Shown: positions 11,117-22,217, numbered from the stretch's first letter. The stretch: 64,000 nucleotides of DNA from Sipunculus nudus (GCA_026874595.1 CM049309.1:95810723-95874722), one strand, 5' to 3'. Notes: a model not told the origin generated them from the sequence alone. A program made the numbers and translations.

Positions 11117-12530
11117 AATATAACTAAATTCTATAGACTAACTAATTTATGAATCCGAGCTTTCAAGGCGCACAGGACTCTTCGTCAGGTGGTGAGTGGG
11201 AACGGGTAGAGAGGTGTTTTTATATAGCAGAGTAATAATGTATTAAATCCATAATGCAAGAAACATTTTACACATCCAATAATAATTATTACAATAGAGA
11301 ACGTTATTATAATAGTGGTTGCAACATACCAGGTATGCAAGTATGCAGGTGCGTTGCCTTTGAAATCTACAGTAAACAATACTGATAAGGAACCATCTAG
11401 ACTAAAGCCAGCAAGAACCGATTCTCACGAAATTACTGTACTGAAACCAACATCTAACAAAAAACCTGGGTTCTCTTAACCTACGTTCCCACGCTAACAT
11501 CGACACATAATACTGCATATTAATATACAATACATTATAAAAACAATCATCTGGTTATACTCTCCTTACTTGATTGTGCTATACCATAATAATAAAATAA
11601 CTAAGTCACAATTTTCTCAGTCTGGTGATACTGAGACTGCCAAATTGTACTGATACTTTCATATTTGCAACTATGGTTTCATCTAGTGTCCTGAAACCCT
11701 GTGTGTTTATTATGGTCCCGCTTGAATAAGCCCATGCCTTATAGTAATCACCCGGTCTGTTCGTTTGTCCATCTCTCTGTATTTAAAAAAAAATGTGTTT
11801 CCTGATGGTAACTCCAGTCTTGATTGATATATCGATTTGAAAGTTGACTTATAAATGGCCCTTGATCACAGGGCCCACAATTTGAAAAAGCTCATAAATA
11901 TATAGACAAATTCAGCTGAGCCCCATTGGTCCCTAGTTCGTTCCGCACCCGCTTCAGTCATCCGTCAAATTCAAGTCGCACATCACCGTCCGCACAAATC
12001 GGTTCGGGACCAATTTACGACGGAAGCAGACGACGGGTGCGGAAGGGAATCCCTACCATGACATAATAAAATCGGGGATATTCTGGAGTGTAATGGTGTC
12101 TCCTGTTTGTTATAAAATGCCAACAGCGGTTGATTTTCAATATGAAAGGTTAGAACTTGCCGATTAGCATTCAGTGTTTTACAATTCCGCTCACAAGAGC
12201 TGTACTTATTGATTGATGTAATCAAAGCAATGTTAGAAGTGGAATCATATAAGTCCTTACTTAAATGTCTGAGAACGAAGGAGCTAGGGCGGGGTATTTT
12301 GGAATAAAGACTGATTAGTCAATACCTGTAAAAGAAATTTACTAACAATCCTTGAATATATGTATATAGGTGATTAGTGCGGATGCGGAGGGAAAGAATG
12401 TGGGTAGGTGTGAACGCGGCTTCAATCCTTACTTTATTGCTGTTAACCAAGGGCGACTGAATGTGAAGCATGGGGCTCTGGATCAGTAACCTTGCAAAGA
12501 AGGATTTGAAGAAATTACAATATCATTTTA
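10700..12530. other. Gene-free AT-rich spacer with a TA microsatellite
   Basis: There is a (TA)n run at 11069-11114 and a TGACGTCA palindrome at 11001-11008. No gene is recognised. It includes the dispersed repeat copy listed at 11630-11880. Confidence 0.6.
11630..11880 (+). repeat. Dispersed repeat, copy A
   Basis: About 250 bp is related, in the same orientation, to 63718-63962. Shared phrases are 'actgccaaattgta/tattgata', 'tctagtgtcc', 'gaataagc...atgcc', 'gtaatcacc', 'gtctgttc' and 'tttcctgatg', ending near 'ataaatggccc'. The copies are about 52 kb apart and perhaps 70-75% identical by eye. The family is unknown. Confidence 0.65.
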
Positions 12531-12570
12531 ATATATATATATATATTTATATATATATATATATATATAT

Positions 12571-12675
12571 ATAAATATAATATTATACTATGTGTATAGT
12601 TAGCTTGATATCATGAAATATAAGCTTGATTTCATGAAATCATGCTAACTATACACATAGTATAATATTATTTAT
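12571..12675. repeat. Long hairpin (perfect-stem inverted repeat)
   Basis: The arm at 12571-12604 is the near-perfect reverse complement of 12644-12675, with core ACTATGTGTATAGTTAGC against GCTAACTATACACATAGT. The 39-nt loop contains a smaller nested inverted repeat (ATGAAAT / ATTTCAT). It is flanked by TA microsatellites at 12531-12581 and 12736-12786. It is either a cruciform-forming sequence or a tiny foldback element. Confidence 0.85.
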
Positions 12676-12734
12676 GCTCCCCATACGGTAGAGCACTTTC
12701 ACTGTGATGTATTGAACCTTAATGTATTATATTG

Positions 12735-12735
<1 letters not shown>

Positions 12736-12786
<51 letters not shown>
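12736..12786. repeat. (TA)n microsatellite, insertion target of the LTR array
   Basis: About 50 bp of TA dinucleotides immediately precede the first LTR. A matching ATATATAT tract follows the last LTR at 25167-25183, so the composite element is inserted in this tract. The 5-bp flanks are compatible with an ATATA duplication, but the low complexity makes that uninformative. Confidence 0.9.
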
Positions 12787-12790
<4 letters not shown>

Positions 12791-13914
12791 ACCCCTAACT
12801 TAACGTGATAACTTTACAACGGATATATCCTATAAAACAATAGGATGGGTTAACGCTCGCCACTTGATTTCATTAATCAAGAAATTAGGTCCCGGTCATT
12901 ACAGGTGACATTTCCAGGTTCTTTTAAGGACGTGTATAAAAATACCAGACAATCATACACCCAGATCAATAGAAACTATGAGACATCAGGTTAAATTCAC
13001 AATATAATTCAAGACAATACTTACAAAGATGTAGATGTGTGTGTGCGTTGATGTGTCAATACGACAGTCCTTCACATTAAAAATACAGGATATTTACTGA
13101 GTCCGTGGTTTGTATAAAAAACAATAAAGTCCAGTTCCTTCAGAGATCTCTGGTTACTGTTTTGTGTAGAATCTAGCGTATGGTTAGCAGCATATAGTCT
13201 TTCTGAGTTTAGCGATCTTCAACTGATCTTGCTTGTCTGCGACCCGGGTAGGTTTACGTTCACATGAATGCAATAGCGCTCTTTGTTTACGTAGAGCTTA
13301 GAGTCCTTGACCTTGCTCGTGTAGCAATGGTTTCACGGCTTACGGCGGTTATGTTTCTAGGTCAAGCTGAACTAGGCCGGCAGGTGACGAGCGCGCTCTC
13401 TCACTTTATCGCCAATACGAAGCTCCGTCGGCAGCACGGCTGAGTTCTCATGAGCTGGGTCCTTGCCTCATGTAGAAGCTTGCTTCTATGCCGTTCCTGG
13501 CGTTTCAATGTTCCTACTCCCGTTCGTGCGTGCTGCCACCTCAAGCTTCAAGACCCAACTGAACCAACATTCAGCGTCTCTTCTTGAAGTCTGACGTCAC
13601 AATCGCCTGTTCACTGTGTACGGCAATCCGGTTCTCTGATTGGCTTATTTCTCAAGTGTCCCATATAAGGATATATGTGACCTAGTTTGACTGTTAGCGT
13701 CACCATACCAAAATATAATAATACACACGATGCGTGACACGGATAAATCAGCTGATAGCCGATGGGATTTCATACAAGAATACACAATATATATATACAA
13801 TCAAGACTTGTCAACGCTTTAGGATGACGCTTCACGTCAATATCAATAGAGAACGGACTTCGTTAAACTATGATACAAAACACCGTACATATTGTCACCT
13901 ATTGTCTGGTGACA
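12787..13914 (-). repeat. LTR 1 (3' LTR of copy 1), 1128 bp
   Basis: Bounded by TGTCACC...GGTGACA on the + strand, the usual TG...CA termini. At the places compared it is identical to LTR 2. It contains TGACGTCA at 13592-13599. On the minus strand it would supply the promoter and polyadenylation signals of the element. Confidence 0.92.
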
Positions 13915-13916
13915 TC

Positions 13917-13930
13917 ACCCCCTCCTTTTA
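13917..13930 (-). promoter_or_regulatory. Polypurine tract, copy 1
   Basis: Read on the minus strand this is TAAAAGGAGGGGGT, two bases before the 3' LTR end at 13914. A purine run next to the 3' LTR is the plus-strand primer site of LTR elements, which confirms the orientation. Confidence 0.85.
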
Positions 13931-14124
13931 AAGAAAATACACGGTATTTTCTCGATACATCGTATCGTTCTATCTCACAGGGTCCAGCTAAACATATTTA
14001 CATATAGCAATACATAAAAGTCATGTAACAAGTTGTCATTAGTACATGCCCACGGTCTATGACACAGGGCAAAATCCTGTACATGTTTAGACTTACCTGG
14101 CTAGACATTAAAGCTCATTACATC

Positions 14125-14700
14125 CTAACACTCAGGCAGTCTGCTAAGAAAATCAGGTCCATGGTTTAGTTTACCTGACACTGCTTCAATATCAAATCTA
14201 AACTCTTGTAGAACCAGTGCCCATCTCATTACTCTCTTATTAGCACATTTTGATTTGCTAATACACTTTAATGGTTTGTGGTCGGTCTGAATGGTGAACG
14301 GTCTACAAGCCAGGTACATCTCAAATTTCTGTACAGACCATACAATTGCTAATGACTCTTTCTCAATGGTGGAGTAATTTCTCTCCCTGGGCAATAGTTT
14401 ATGACTGGCATAAGCTACTGGGTGCATGATCCCCTCGTGTCTTTGCATCAGGATACAGCCAATACCCACATCAGATGCATCACATTTCATATAAGATCGT
14501 TTACTGAAATCAGGTAGCTTCAGTATGGGAGGGTCTGACAGTTTAGCCTTTAGAGAACAGTACGCGTTCTCGTGTACGGGTTTCCAGTCTAGTTTGTTAG
14601 GTTGACCTTTACGCGTTAGATCAGTCAAGGGCACCGCTATTTCCGCATAGTTTGGCACGAATTTTCGATAGTACCCTGTAAGACCTAGGAATGCTCGCAA
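14125..14700 (-). pseudogene. RT thumb/connection plus RNase H, copy 1 (RT palm missing)
   Basis: The 191 open codons begin inside the conserved RT C-terminal motif (RAFLGLTGYYRKF). They continue through the connection region into RNase H with D74 (CDASDVGIG), E115 (KESLA), D140 (TDHKPL) and D183 (HGPDFLSR), the four acidic catalytic positions. RNase H would degrade RNA in RNA-DNA hybrids during reverse transcription. The RT fingers and palm with the Y-x-D-D site are absent. Just upstream (to 14723) lies the end of the integrase module, in a different frame, so the junction looks like a deletion. In this element class RT/RNase H lies 3' of integrase, as here. Confidence 0.88.
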
Positions 14701-14722
14701 AGCCTTCTTTGTCTTAGGTCTA

Positions 14723-14971
14723 TCAGTGCTCTGTTTCCCCGTCTACACCGTCAGGATCATGTATAGAATCAGGTGCGCCCTTGGCTACCGCTGCCAGAAT
14801 ATGCTGGGGCTCGTTTCTAGCATGGTACCGTTTCAGCATATTCACGTGGAAGGTTTTAACCTTATCGCCAATCTTAATCCGATAGTCTAAGTCCCCAACC
14901 CTGTTTACAATAGTATAGGGGCCTTTCCACTGTACCATTAATTTGTTCCGCTCCGTCGGGAGTAACAACAA
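14723..14971 (-). pseudogene. Integrase C-terminal GPY/F module, copy 1
   Basis: The 82 codons carry WKGPY at about residues 15-19 followed by a small beta-rich stretch, the GPY/F module found at the C-terminus of many Ty3/gypsy and retroviral integrases. It is in the same frame as the integrase core, separated from it by a TAA at 15005-15007. It ends with stops at 14723 and just below, next to the RT deletion junction. Position 14978 (in the short link upstream) is one of the few differences from copy 2. Confidence 0.85.
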
Positions 14972-15004
14972 AACTTCGTCTCCGGCCTCAAACCTGCGCG
15001 TGCA

Positions 15005-15889
15005 TTAACCTCTATCATATAAAAGTCTGTGTCTGTTCGCTGATTTGTTCAACGCCTCTCTAGCTAACGCGCATGTGTCGCTTAGTTTGTCTTGTAGGTC
15101 CAGGACGTATTGGTACGTGGTTTTAGTCTCGACGCTAGTATCTCGCTTGGTCCACAGATCCCTTAGAATCCGCATCGGTCCTCTAACGATCCTACCATAG
15201 AGCAACTCAAAGGGTGAGAACCCTGTGCTCTCATGGGGCGCTTCTCGGTACGCAAAAAGCACGGCGCTGAGGTACCGATCCCAATCTCGCGGTCTTTCCT
15301 CGCACATCCGTTTCAACATTAACTTTAACGTTCCATTGAATCTCTCCACCATTCCGTTGCACATAGGATGGTAAGGAGTAGTGGTGAGCTGTCTTACAGA
15401 CAAAACACGGCTAACTTCTCGCATGAGGTCTGACGTAAATTGTGTTCCCATGTCAGTAAGCACCTCTGACGGCACTCCTAACCGCACATAAATATCAACT
15501 AGCGCATCAGCCACAGAGACTGTATCTATGTTCTTTAAAGCAACAGCCTCCGGATATCTAGTGGCATAATCCATAACGGTCAGAATATACCTGTGACCTC
15601 TCTCAGACGCTGGATGGATCGGCCCAACCAGATCCATCGAAATTCTACGCCAGGGCTCATCAATTAATGGCATCTGGCCTAACGTAGCTCCAGGCACCTT
15701 GCCTTTCGGTATGGTTTTCTGGCAAATGGGACAGGACTTGCAAAACTCAGCAATGTCATTATACATCCCTTTCCAGAAAAACTGAGTTCTCACACGGTCG
15801 TGCGTTTTGTCTATGCCCTGATGGCCCGCCATAACCGCTTCGTGGCCCATCCTCATTACGTCGTACCGTAACGTCTGAGGTACCACCAC
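15005..15889 (-). pseudogene. Integrase zinc-binding and catalytic core, copy 1
   Basis: A 294-codon open segment. The N-terminal HHCC zinc finger uses H16, H23, C50 and C53. The catalytic triad is D86 (MDLVGP), D146 (TDMGTQF) and E182 (NGMVERF), with the exact D-x35-E spacing of retroviral-type integrases. The enzyme would insert element cDNA into the genome. It abuts the protease segment in the same frame across a TGA at 15890-15892, where a Trp codon is the likely ancestor. A TAA at 15005-15007 cuts off the GPY/F module. The core itself is intact in sequence. Confidence 0.93.
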
Positions 15890-16597
15890 TCAAGATCCAT
15901 CTTGATCTCCCCGTTTATCACTCACAACCCGAACTAAATATCCGTCCTCAATTCTAAATGGACTATCATTTCTAGCCTCTCTAGCTAGCCTCCAATACGG
16001 CGCTAAAGACCCATCCTCCTCCTGCGCCTTCAAAAATTCGGCCGGACTCACATCGGCAACTGGGCTTGCAACATTCAAGCTACGCGTCGGTATCTGTTTC
16101 TCTCGTGCAGCGCTCCGTGTCTCCACCGCGGACGACACCTCCTTTTGTGACTCTACACCGTCACACACTATGCCTGAGGACCGCTCAGACTTCCACGTCG
16201 GGCCCGGATCATACGGATCACGCGCTCCCGCTACGTTACCTAGCGCTAAATCACATACAGCATCCCCGACCACCATTGCCTCGATGGTACCGACAAAGTA
16301 CGCACAGTCCACATTAATCCTAGCCGTAGGAAATTGTCTTACAGACCCGTCGAACAACCTACACTCGACCTGGTGTCCGGTGAACTGATTCGGCTCCACG
16401 TACGACTCACGTATTCCTGCCGAGGAACATCCCCAATCCCGCAGCACCCTCGCTGACTTACCATTCACCAGCCCTTCACACACAGGTAACGAGATTCCGC
16501 CTTCTGTCTGGGCAGCAAATCCTAACAACTGACTCGGACTCTCTACTTCCGGTTTCACCGCACCGACTGTCTCCGTTTCCGCCTCGACTACTGCCAT
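15890..16597 (-). pseudogene. Protease segment with altered active site, copy 1
   Basis: A 235-codon segment. Residues 34-65 contain the retropepsin start; the active site reads D54-W55-G56 (LRDWGCSSAG) where D-T-G or D-S-G is expected. The DLALGN motif (117-121) is the second hallmark. Residues 170-235 form the linker that normally precedes the integrase zinc finger. The protease would mature Gag-Pol; loss of Thr at the active site should inactivate it. It begins directly after the Gag stop codon, in the same frame, and ends at a TGA that breaks the join to integrase. Confidence 0.85.
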
Positions 16598-17671
16598 TCA
16601 CATAGTCTCCGGTTTCTGTTTTTGGTTATACGGGGGGCTAAAATTAGTCCTATACCTCTGCTGATCGCCAGCAGCACGCCCTACTTGAGGGGAAGACCTA
16701 GGCCTCGACCGGGCACTAGTCTTACATTCCCGCGCCTTATGTCCCAGTTCATTACATAAATAACATCTGATGCCTCCTGATGGCTTAAATGTCTGACCGC
16801 CCGGACTGCGCTCAACCTCTCGCTTCTCTCTAGGCTGAGATACCGGTTGCACTGGACGCGGCACATTATTGCCATAACGAGGACCTGCTGTAAGGCTGTG
16901 TACACCGTGAGCCTCCGTATAACTCTCGGCTAAGTCTACCATACTATCAAAGTCACGACACCGTCTCTCTTTCAAAAACATAGAGAGATCCCTACTACAG
17001 CAGTTTACGAACTGCTCACACATCAACAGGTTAACTACCCCGTCGTAGTCACCTCCGACCCCTGCCATCCCTATCCAATGGTCTAGGTATCCACTCAGTC
17101 TCACCGCAAACTGACTCGGCGTTTCGCCTCGCTCAGGCCTACAAGTCCGAAACTTGTGTCGATAACCCTCTTCGGTCATTTGGTATCGCTTTAACAAGGC
17201 TATCTTTAACTTATCATAATCCATGGCCTCACTAACCGATAACTGTGTGTAAGTCCCTAGCGCCTTACCCCGCAGTAACGGACTCAGGTGTAACGCCCAA
17301 TTCTCCCTATCATAGCCTTGACATACAGCTAATCGTTCAAATCGCTCAAGAAACGCATCTAGCTGATCGTGAGCCTCATCAAAAGGTGGAAGCTGGATTT
17401 TCGGGAATACATCCCTACTTCTCTCTTCTTTAACCCCAGAGTCAGACTTTAACCTTAGAACCTCTAATTCGTGGGCTCTAGCCTCTCGCTCGCGCTCTAA
17501 TTCCCGCTGCTCACGCTCTAATTCCCGCTGTTCCTTCTCTATTTCACGTTGCCTAGCTCTTTCCTCACGTTCCTCATCCGCACGCCGTCTAGCCTCAACA
17601 TAATCTTGTAAAGCCTGGTCCTTAAGTCCCAAGGCCTGTCCGCATCTAACAAGTGACTCTAACGACTCCAT
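16598..17671 (-). CDS. Gag with SCAN-like capsid and CCHC knuckle, copy 1
   Basis: 357 residues, apparently intact. Residues 24-75 are a highly charged Glu/Arg coiled coil. Residues 88-160 are the capsid N-terminal part. Residues 165-255 match the pattern of the SCAN domain (helices around YRHKFRT, QFAVRLSGYLDHW, CEQFVNCC and VDLAESYTEAH). A zinc knuckle has C303, C306, H311 and C316. It forms the particle and packages RNA. The SCAN domain of vertebrate zinc-finger proteins is thought to derive from Gmr1-like Gag, which fits the pol order seen here. The frame closes with TGA directly followed by ATG of the protease segment. Confidence 0.9.
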   Translation of the reverse strand: MESLESLVRCGQALGLKDQALQDYVEARRRADEEREERARQREIEKEQRELEREQRELEREREARAHELEVLRLKSDSGVKEERSRDVFPKIQLPPFDEAHDQLDAFLERFERLAVCQGYDRENWALHLSPLLRGKALGTYTQLSVSEAMDYDKLKIALLKRYQMTEEGYRHKFRTCRPERGETPSQFAVRLSGYLDHWIGMAGVGGDYDGVVNLLMCEQFVNCCSRDLSMFLKERRCRDFDSMVDLAESYTEAHGVHSLTAGPRYGNNVPRPVQPVSQPREKREVERSPGGQTFKPSGGIRCYLCNELGHKARECKTSARSRPRSSPQVGRAAGDQQRYRTNFSPPYNQKQKPETM

Positions 17672-18385
17672 GGTAACGCTCTAACCTAGTAAGATTCCAG
17701 TATCTAGTAATATCCGCTCTTAAAAATCCGTAAATACGTACTGTTAAAGCTAACCTAACGAACCGGCGGTATCCGTACAATAACACTACGGTAGCTCTAC
17801 GCATCAAAATCTACTTATACGGACGGACGGACGGAAGGTCGGACGAAGGGTCAGACGGATGGACGGATGGATATCAAGATATCAATAAACACCATGCACC
17901 TATGATTACCATGCCAATCGGGAGGGGTAAACTTACCTGTCAAGAGACCCTACCACGTGACCAATCACAAACTAGTGTAGAAAAAATTATACCAGGGCGT
18001 ATCTAACAACATCAAAAATTTTCACTCTAATCTGGGTTTATATCAACCCAATAATGATGTCCAGGTATCACTGAACTAGCATTACTCACAAAACATGCAT
18101 GTGTTCTAGCCAAATCTACAAGGTATATGCCGATCTTGAAACAATGTTGTGCTTCAGGTAATATTCTCACTGAATAAATATTAACTCCTAACAGTGGGGT
18201 AATTTCATTGTGCAAGTATACACTACAAAATCAGTTTGGTGTTATTTCCAATTATTAATTCAGATCAACTCTAGTTTGAGTATATGAATGTCTGGTTTCA
18301 GTACTGTTTTCTCAGTTCAAAACTTCTGAAACATACTGTAATTAGCCAGTTTTTTTTTTTTTTTTTTTTTTAAGGCTAATTATAT

Positions 18386-18401
18386 CCTGGCACGCTCGCC
18401 A
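18386..18401 (-). promoter_or_regulatory. Primer-binding site, copy 1
   Basis: On the minus strand, five bases after the 5' LTR, the sequence is TGGCGAGCGTGCCAGG. It starts with TGG, complementary to a tRNA CCA end. I cannot assign the tRNA with confidence. Confidence 0.7.
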
Positions 18402-18406
18402 TACAA

Positions 18407-19534
18407 TGTCACCCCTAACTTAACGTGATAACTTTACAACGGATATATCCTATAAAACAATAGGATGGGTTAACGCTCGCCACTTGATTTCATTAATCAA
18501 GAAATTAGGTCCCGGTCATTACAGGTGACATTTCCAGGTTCTTTTAAGGACGTGTATAAAAATACCAGACAATCATACACCCAGATCAATAGAAACTATG
18601 AGACATCAGGTTAAATTCACAATATAATTCAAGACAATACTTACAAAGATGTAGATGTGTGTGTGCGTTGATGTGTCAATACGACAGTCCTTCACATTAA
18701 AAATACAGGATATTTACTGAGTCCGTGGTTTGTATAAAAAACAATAAAGTCCAGTTCCTTCAGAGATCTCTGGTTACTGTTTTGTGTAGAATCTAGCGTA
18801 TGGTTAGCAGCATATAGTCTTTCTGAGTTTAGCGATCTTCAACTGATCTTGCTTGTCTGCGACCCGGGTAGGTTTACGTTCACATGAATGCAATAGCGCT
18901 CTTTGTTTACGTAGAGCTTAGAGTCCTTGACCTTGCTCGTGTAGCAATGGTTTCACGGCTTACGGCGGTTATGTTTCTAGGTCAAGCTGAACTAGGCCGG
19001 CAGGTGACGAGCGCGCTCTCTCACTTTATCGCCAATACGAAGCTCCGTCGGCAGCACGGCTGAGTTCTCATGAGCTGGGTCCTTGCCTCATGTAGAAGCT
19101 TGCTTCTATGCCGTTCCTGGCGTTTCAATGTTCCTACTCCCGTTCGTGCGTGCTGCCACCTCAAGCTTCAAGACCCAACTGAACCAACATTCAGCGTCTC
19201 TTCTTGAAGTCTGACGTCACAATCGCCTGTTCACTGTGTACGGCAATCCGGTTCTCTGATTGGCTTATTTCTCAAGTGTCCCATATAAGGATATATGTGA
19301 CCTAGTTTGACTGTTAGCGTCACCATACCAAAATATAATAATACACACGATGCGTGACACGGATAAATCAGCTGATAGCCGATGGGATTTCATACAAGAA
19401 TACACAATATATATATACAATCAAGACTTGTCAACGCTTTAGGATGACGCTTCACGTCAATATCAATAGAGAACGGACTTCGTTAAACTATGATACAAAA
19501 CACCGTACATATTGTCACCTATTGTCTGGTGACA
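18407..19534 (-). repeat. LTR 2 (shared middle LTR), 1128 bp
   Basis: Serves as 5' LTR of copy 1 and 3' LTR of copy 2. It lies exactly 5620 bp from LTR 1. It carries the same 12-bp deletion as LTR 1 relative to LTR 3, and a TGACGTCA site at 19212-19219. Confidence 0.92.
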
Positions 19535-19536
19535 TC

Positions 19537-19550
19537 ACCCCCTCCTTTTA
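19537..19550 (-). promoter_or_regulatory. Polypurine tract, copy 2
   Basis: Same purine run as at 13917-13930, adjacent to LTR 2 on the minus strand. Confidence 0.85.
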
Positions 19551-19744
19551 AAGAAAATACACGGTATTTTCTCGATACATCGTATCGTTCTATCTCACAG
19601 GGTCCAGCTAAACATATTTACATATAGCAATACATAAAAGTCATGTAACAAGTTGTCATTAGTACATGCCCACGGTCTATGACACAGGGCAAAATCCTGT
19701 ACATGTTTAGACTTACCTGGCTAGACATTAAAGCTCATTACATC

Positions 19745-20320
19745 CTAACACTCAGGCAGTCTGCTAAGAAAATCAGGTCCATGGTTTAGTTTACCTGACA
19801 CTGCTTCAATATCAAATCTAAACTCTTGTAGAACCAGTGCCCATCTCATTACTCTCTTATTAGCACATTTTGATTTGCTAATACACTTTAATGGTTTGTG
19901 GTCGGTCTGAATGGTGAACGGTCTACAAGCCAGGTACATCTCAAATTTCTGTACAGACCATACAATTGCTAATGACTCTTTCTCAATGGTGGAGTAATTT
20001 CTCTCCCTGGGCAATAGTTTATGACTGGCATAAGCTACTGGGTGCATGATCCCCTCGTGTCTTTGCATCAGGATACAGCCAATACCCACATCAGATGCAT
20101 CACATTTCATATAAGATCGTTTACTGAAATCAGGTAGCTTCAGTATGGGAGGGTCTGACAGTTTAGCCTTTAGAGAACAGTACGCGTTCTCGTGTACGGG
20201 TTTCCAGTCTAGTTTGTTAGGTTGACCTTTACGCGTTAGATCAGTCAAGGGCACCGCTATTTCCGCATAGTTTGGCACGAATTTTCGATAGTACCCTGTA
20301 AGACCTAGGAATGCTCGCAA
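19745..20320 (-). pseudogene. RT thumb/connection plus RNase H, copy 2 (RT palm missing)
   Basis: Same protein as the segment at 14125-14700: RT C-terminal motif at the start and RNase H acidic residues D74, E115, D140 and D183. It has the same missing palm and the same deletion junction at the upstream end (20320-20343), so the deletion predates the duplication of the unit. Confidence 0.88.
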
Positions 20321-20342
20321 AGCCTTCTTTGTCTTAGGTCTA

Positions 20343-20591
20343 TCAGTGCTCTGTTTCCCCGTCTACACCGTCAGGATCATGTATAGAATCAGGTGCGCCC
20401 TTGGCTACCGCTGCCAGAATATGCTGGGGCTCGTTTCTAGCATGGTACCGTTTCAGCATATTCACGTGGAAGGTTTTAACCTTATCGCCAATCTTAATCC
20501 GATAGTCTAAGTCCCCAACCCTGTTTACAATAGTATAGGGGCCTTTCCACTGTACCATTAATTTGTTCCGCTCCGTCGGGAGTAACAACAA
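20343..20591 (-). pseudogene. Integrase C-terminal GPY/F module, copy 2
   Basis: Identical in translation to 14723-14971, with WKGPY at residues 15-19. The short link upstream differs from copy 1 at base 20598 (t here, g at 14978), which would change Asp to Glu. It is separated from the integrase core by the same TAA at 20625-20627. Confidence 0.85.
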
Positions 20592-20624
20592 AACTTCTTC
20601 TCCGGCCTCAAACCTGCGCGTGCA

Positions 20625-21509
20625 TTAACCTCTATCATATAAAAGTCTGTGTCTGTTCGCTGATTTGTTCAACGCCTCTCTAGCTAACGCGCATGTGTCG
20701 CTTAGTTTGTCTTGTAGGTCCAGGACGTATTGGTACGTGGTTTTAGTCTCGACGCTAGTATCTCGCTTGGTCCACAGATCCCTTAGAATCCGCATCGGTC
20801 CTCTAACGATCCTACCATAGAGCAACTCAAAGGGTGAGAACCCTGTGCTCTCATGGGGCGCTTCTCGGTACGCAAAAAGCACGGCGCTGAGGTACCGATC
20901 CCAATCTCGCGGTCTTTCCTCGCACATCCGTTTCAACATTAACTTTAACGTTCCATTGAATCTCTCCACCATTCCGTTGCACATAGGATGGTAAGGAGTA
21001 GTGGTGAGCTGTCTTACAGACAAAACACGGCTAACTTCTCGCATGAGGTCTGACGTAAATTGTGTTCCCATGTCAGTAAGCACCTCTGACGGCACTCCTA
21101 ACCGCACATAAATATCAACTAGCGCATCAGCCACAGAGACTGTATCTATGTTCTTTAAAGCAACAGCCTCCGGATATCTAGTGGCATAATCCATAACGGT
21201 CAGAATATACCTGTGACCTCTCTCAGACGCTGGATGGATCGGCCCAACCAGATCCATCGAAATTCTACGCCAGGGCTCATCAATTAATGGCATCTGGCCT
21301 AACGTAGCTCCAGGCACCTTGCCTTTCGGTATGGTTTTCTGGCAAATGGGACAGGACTTGCAAAACTCAGCAATGTCATTATACATCCCTTTCCAGAAAA
21401 ACTGAGTTCTCACACGGTCGTGCGTTTTGTCTATGCCCTGATGGCCCGCCATAACCGCTTCGTGGCCCATCCTCATTACGTCGTACCGTAACGTCTGAGG
21501 TACCACCAC
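20625..21509 (-). pseudogene. Integrase zinc-binding and catalytic core, copy 2
   Basis: Same 294 residues as 15005-15889, with D86, D146, E182 and the HHCC finger. It is bounded by the same TGA (upstream) and TAA (downstream) in-frame stops. The shared stops show that both copies descend from one already damaged element. Confidence 0.93.
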
Positions 21510-22217
21510 TCAAGATCCATCTTGATCTCCCCGTTTATCACTCACAACCCGAACTAAATATCCGTCCTCAATTCTAAATGGACTATCATTTCTAGCCTCT
21601 CTAGCTAGCCTCCAATACGGCGCTAAAGACCCATCCTCCTCCTGCGCCTTCAAAAATTCGGCCGGACTCACATCGGCAACTGGGCTTGCAACATTCAAGC
21701 TACGCGTCGGTATCTGTTTCTCTCGTGCAGCGCTCCGTGTCTCCACCGCGGACGACACCTCCTTTTGTGACTCTACACCGTCACACACTATGCCTGAGGA
21801 CCGCTCAGACTTCCACGTCGGGCCCGGATCATACGGATCACGCGCTCCCGCTACGTTACCTAGCGCTAAATCACATACAGCATCCCCGACCACCATTGCC
21901 TCGATGGTACCGACAAAGTACGCACAGTCCACATTAATCCTAGCCGTAGGAAATTGTCTTACAGACCCGTCGAACAACCTACACTCGACCTGGTGTCCGG
22001 TGAACTGATTCGGCTCCACGTACGACTCACGTATTCCTGCCGAGGAACATCCCCAATCCCGCAGCACCCTCGCTGACTTACCATTCACCAGCCCTTCACA
22101 CACAGGTAACGAGATTCCGCCTTCTGTCTGGGCAGCAAATCCTAACAACTGACTCGGACTCTCTACTTCCGGTTTCACCGCACCGACTGTCTCCGTTTCC
22201 GCCTCGACTACTGCCAT
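21510..22217 (-). pseudogene. Protease segment with altered active site, copy 2
   Basis: Same as 15890-16597, including D54-W55-G56 in place of D-T-G and the DLALGN motif. It abuts Gag and integrase segments in one frame across TGA codons. Confidence 0.85.

Noticed and set aside
16066-16388. Plus-strand open frames inside the Gmr1-like protease region (and copies at 21686-22008)
   Set aside because: Opposite-strand shadows of the protease segment.
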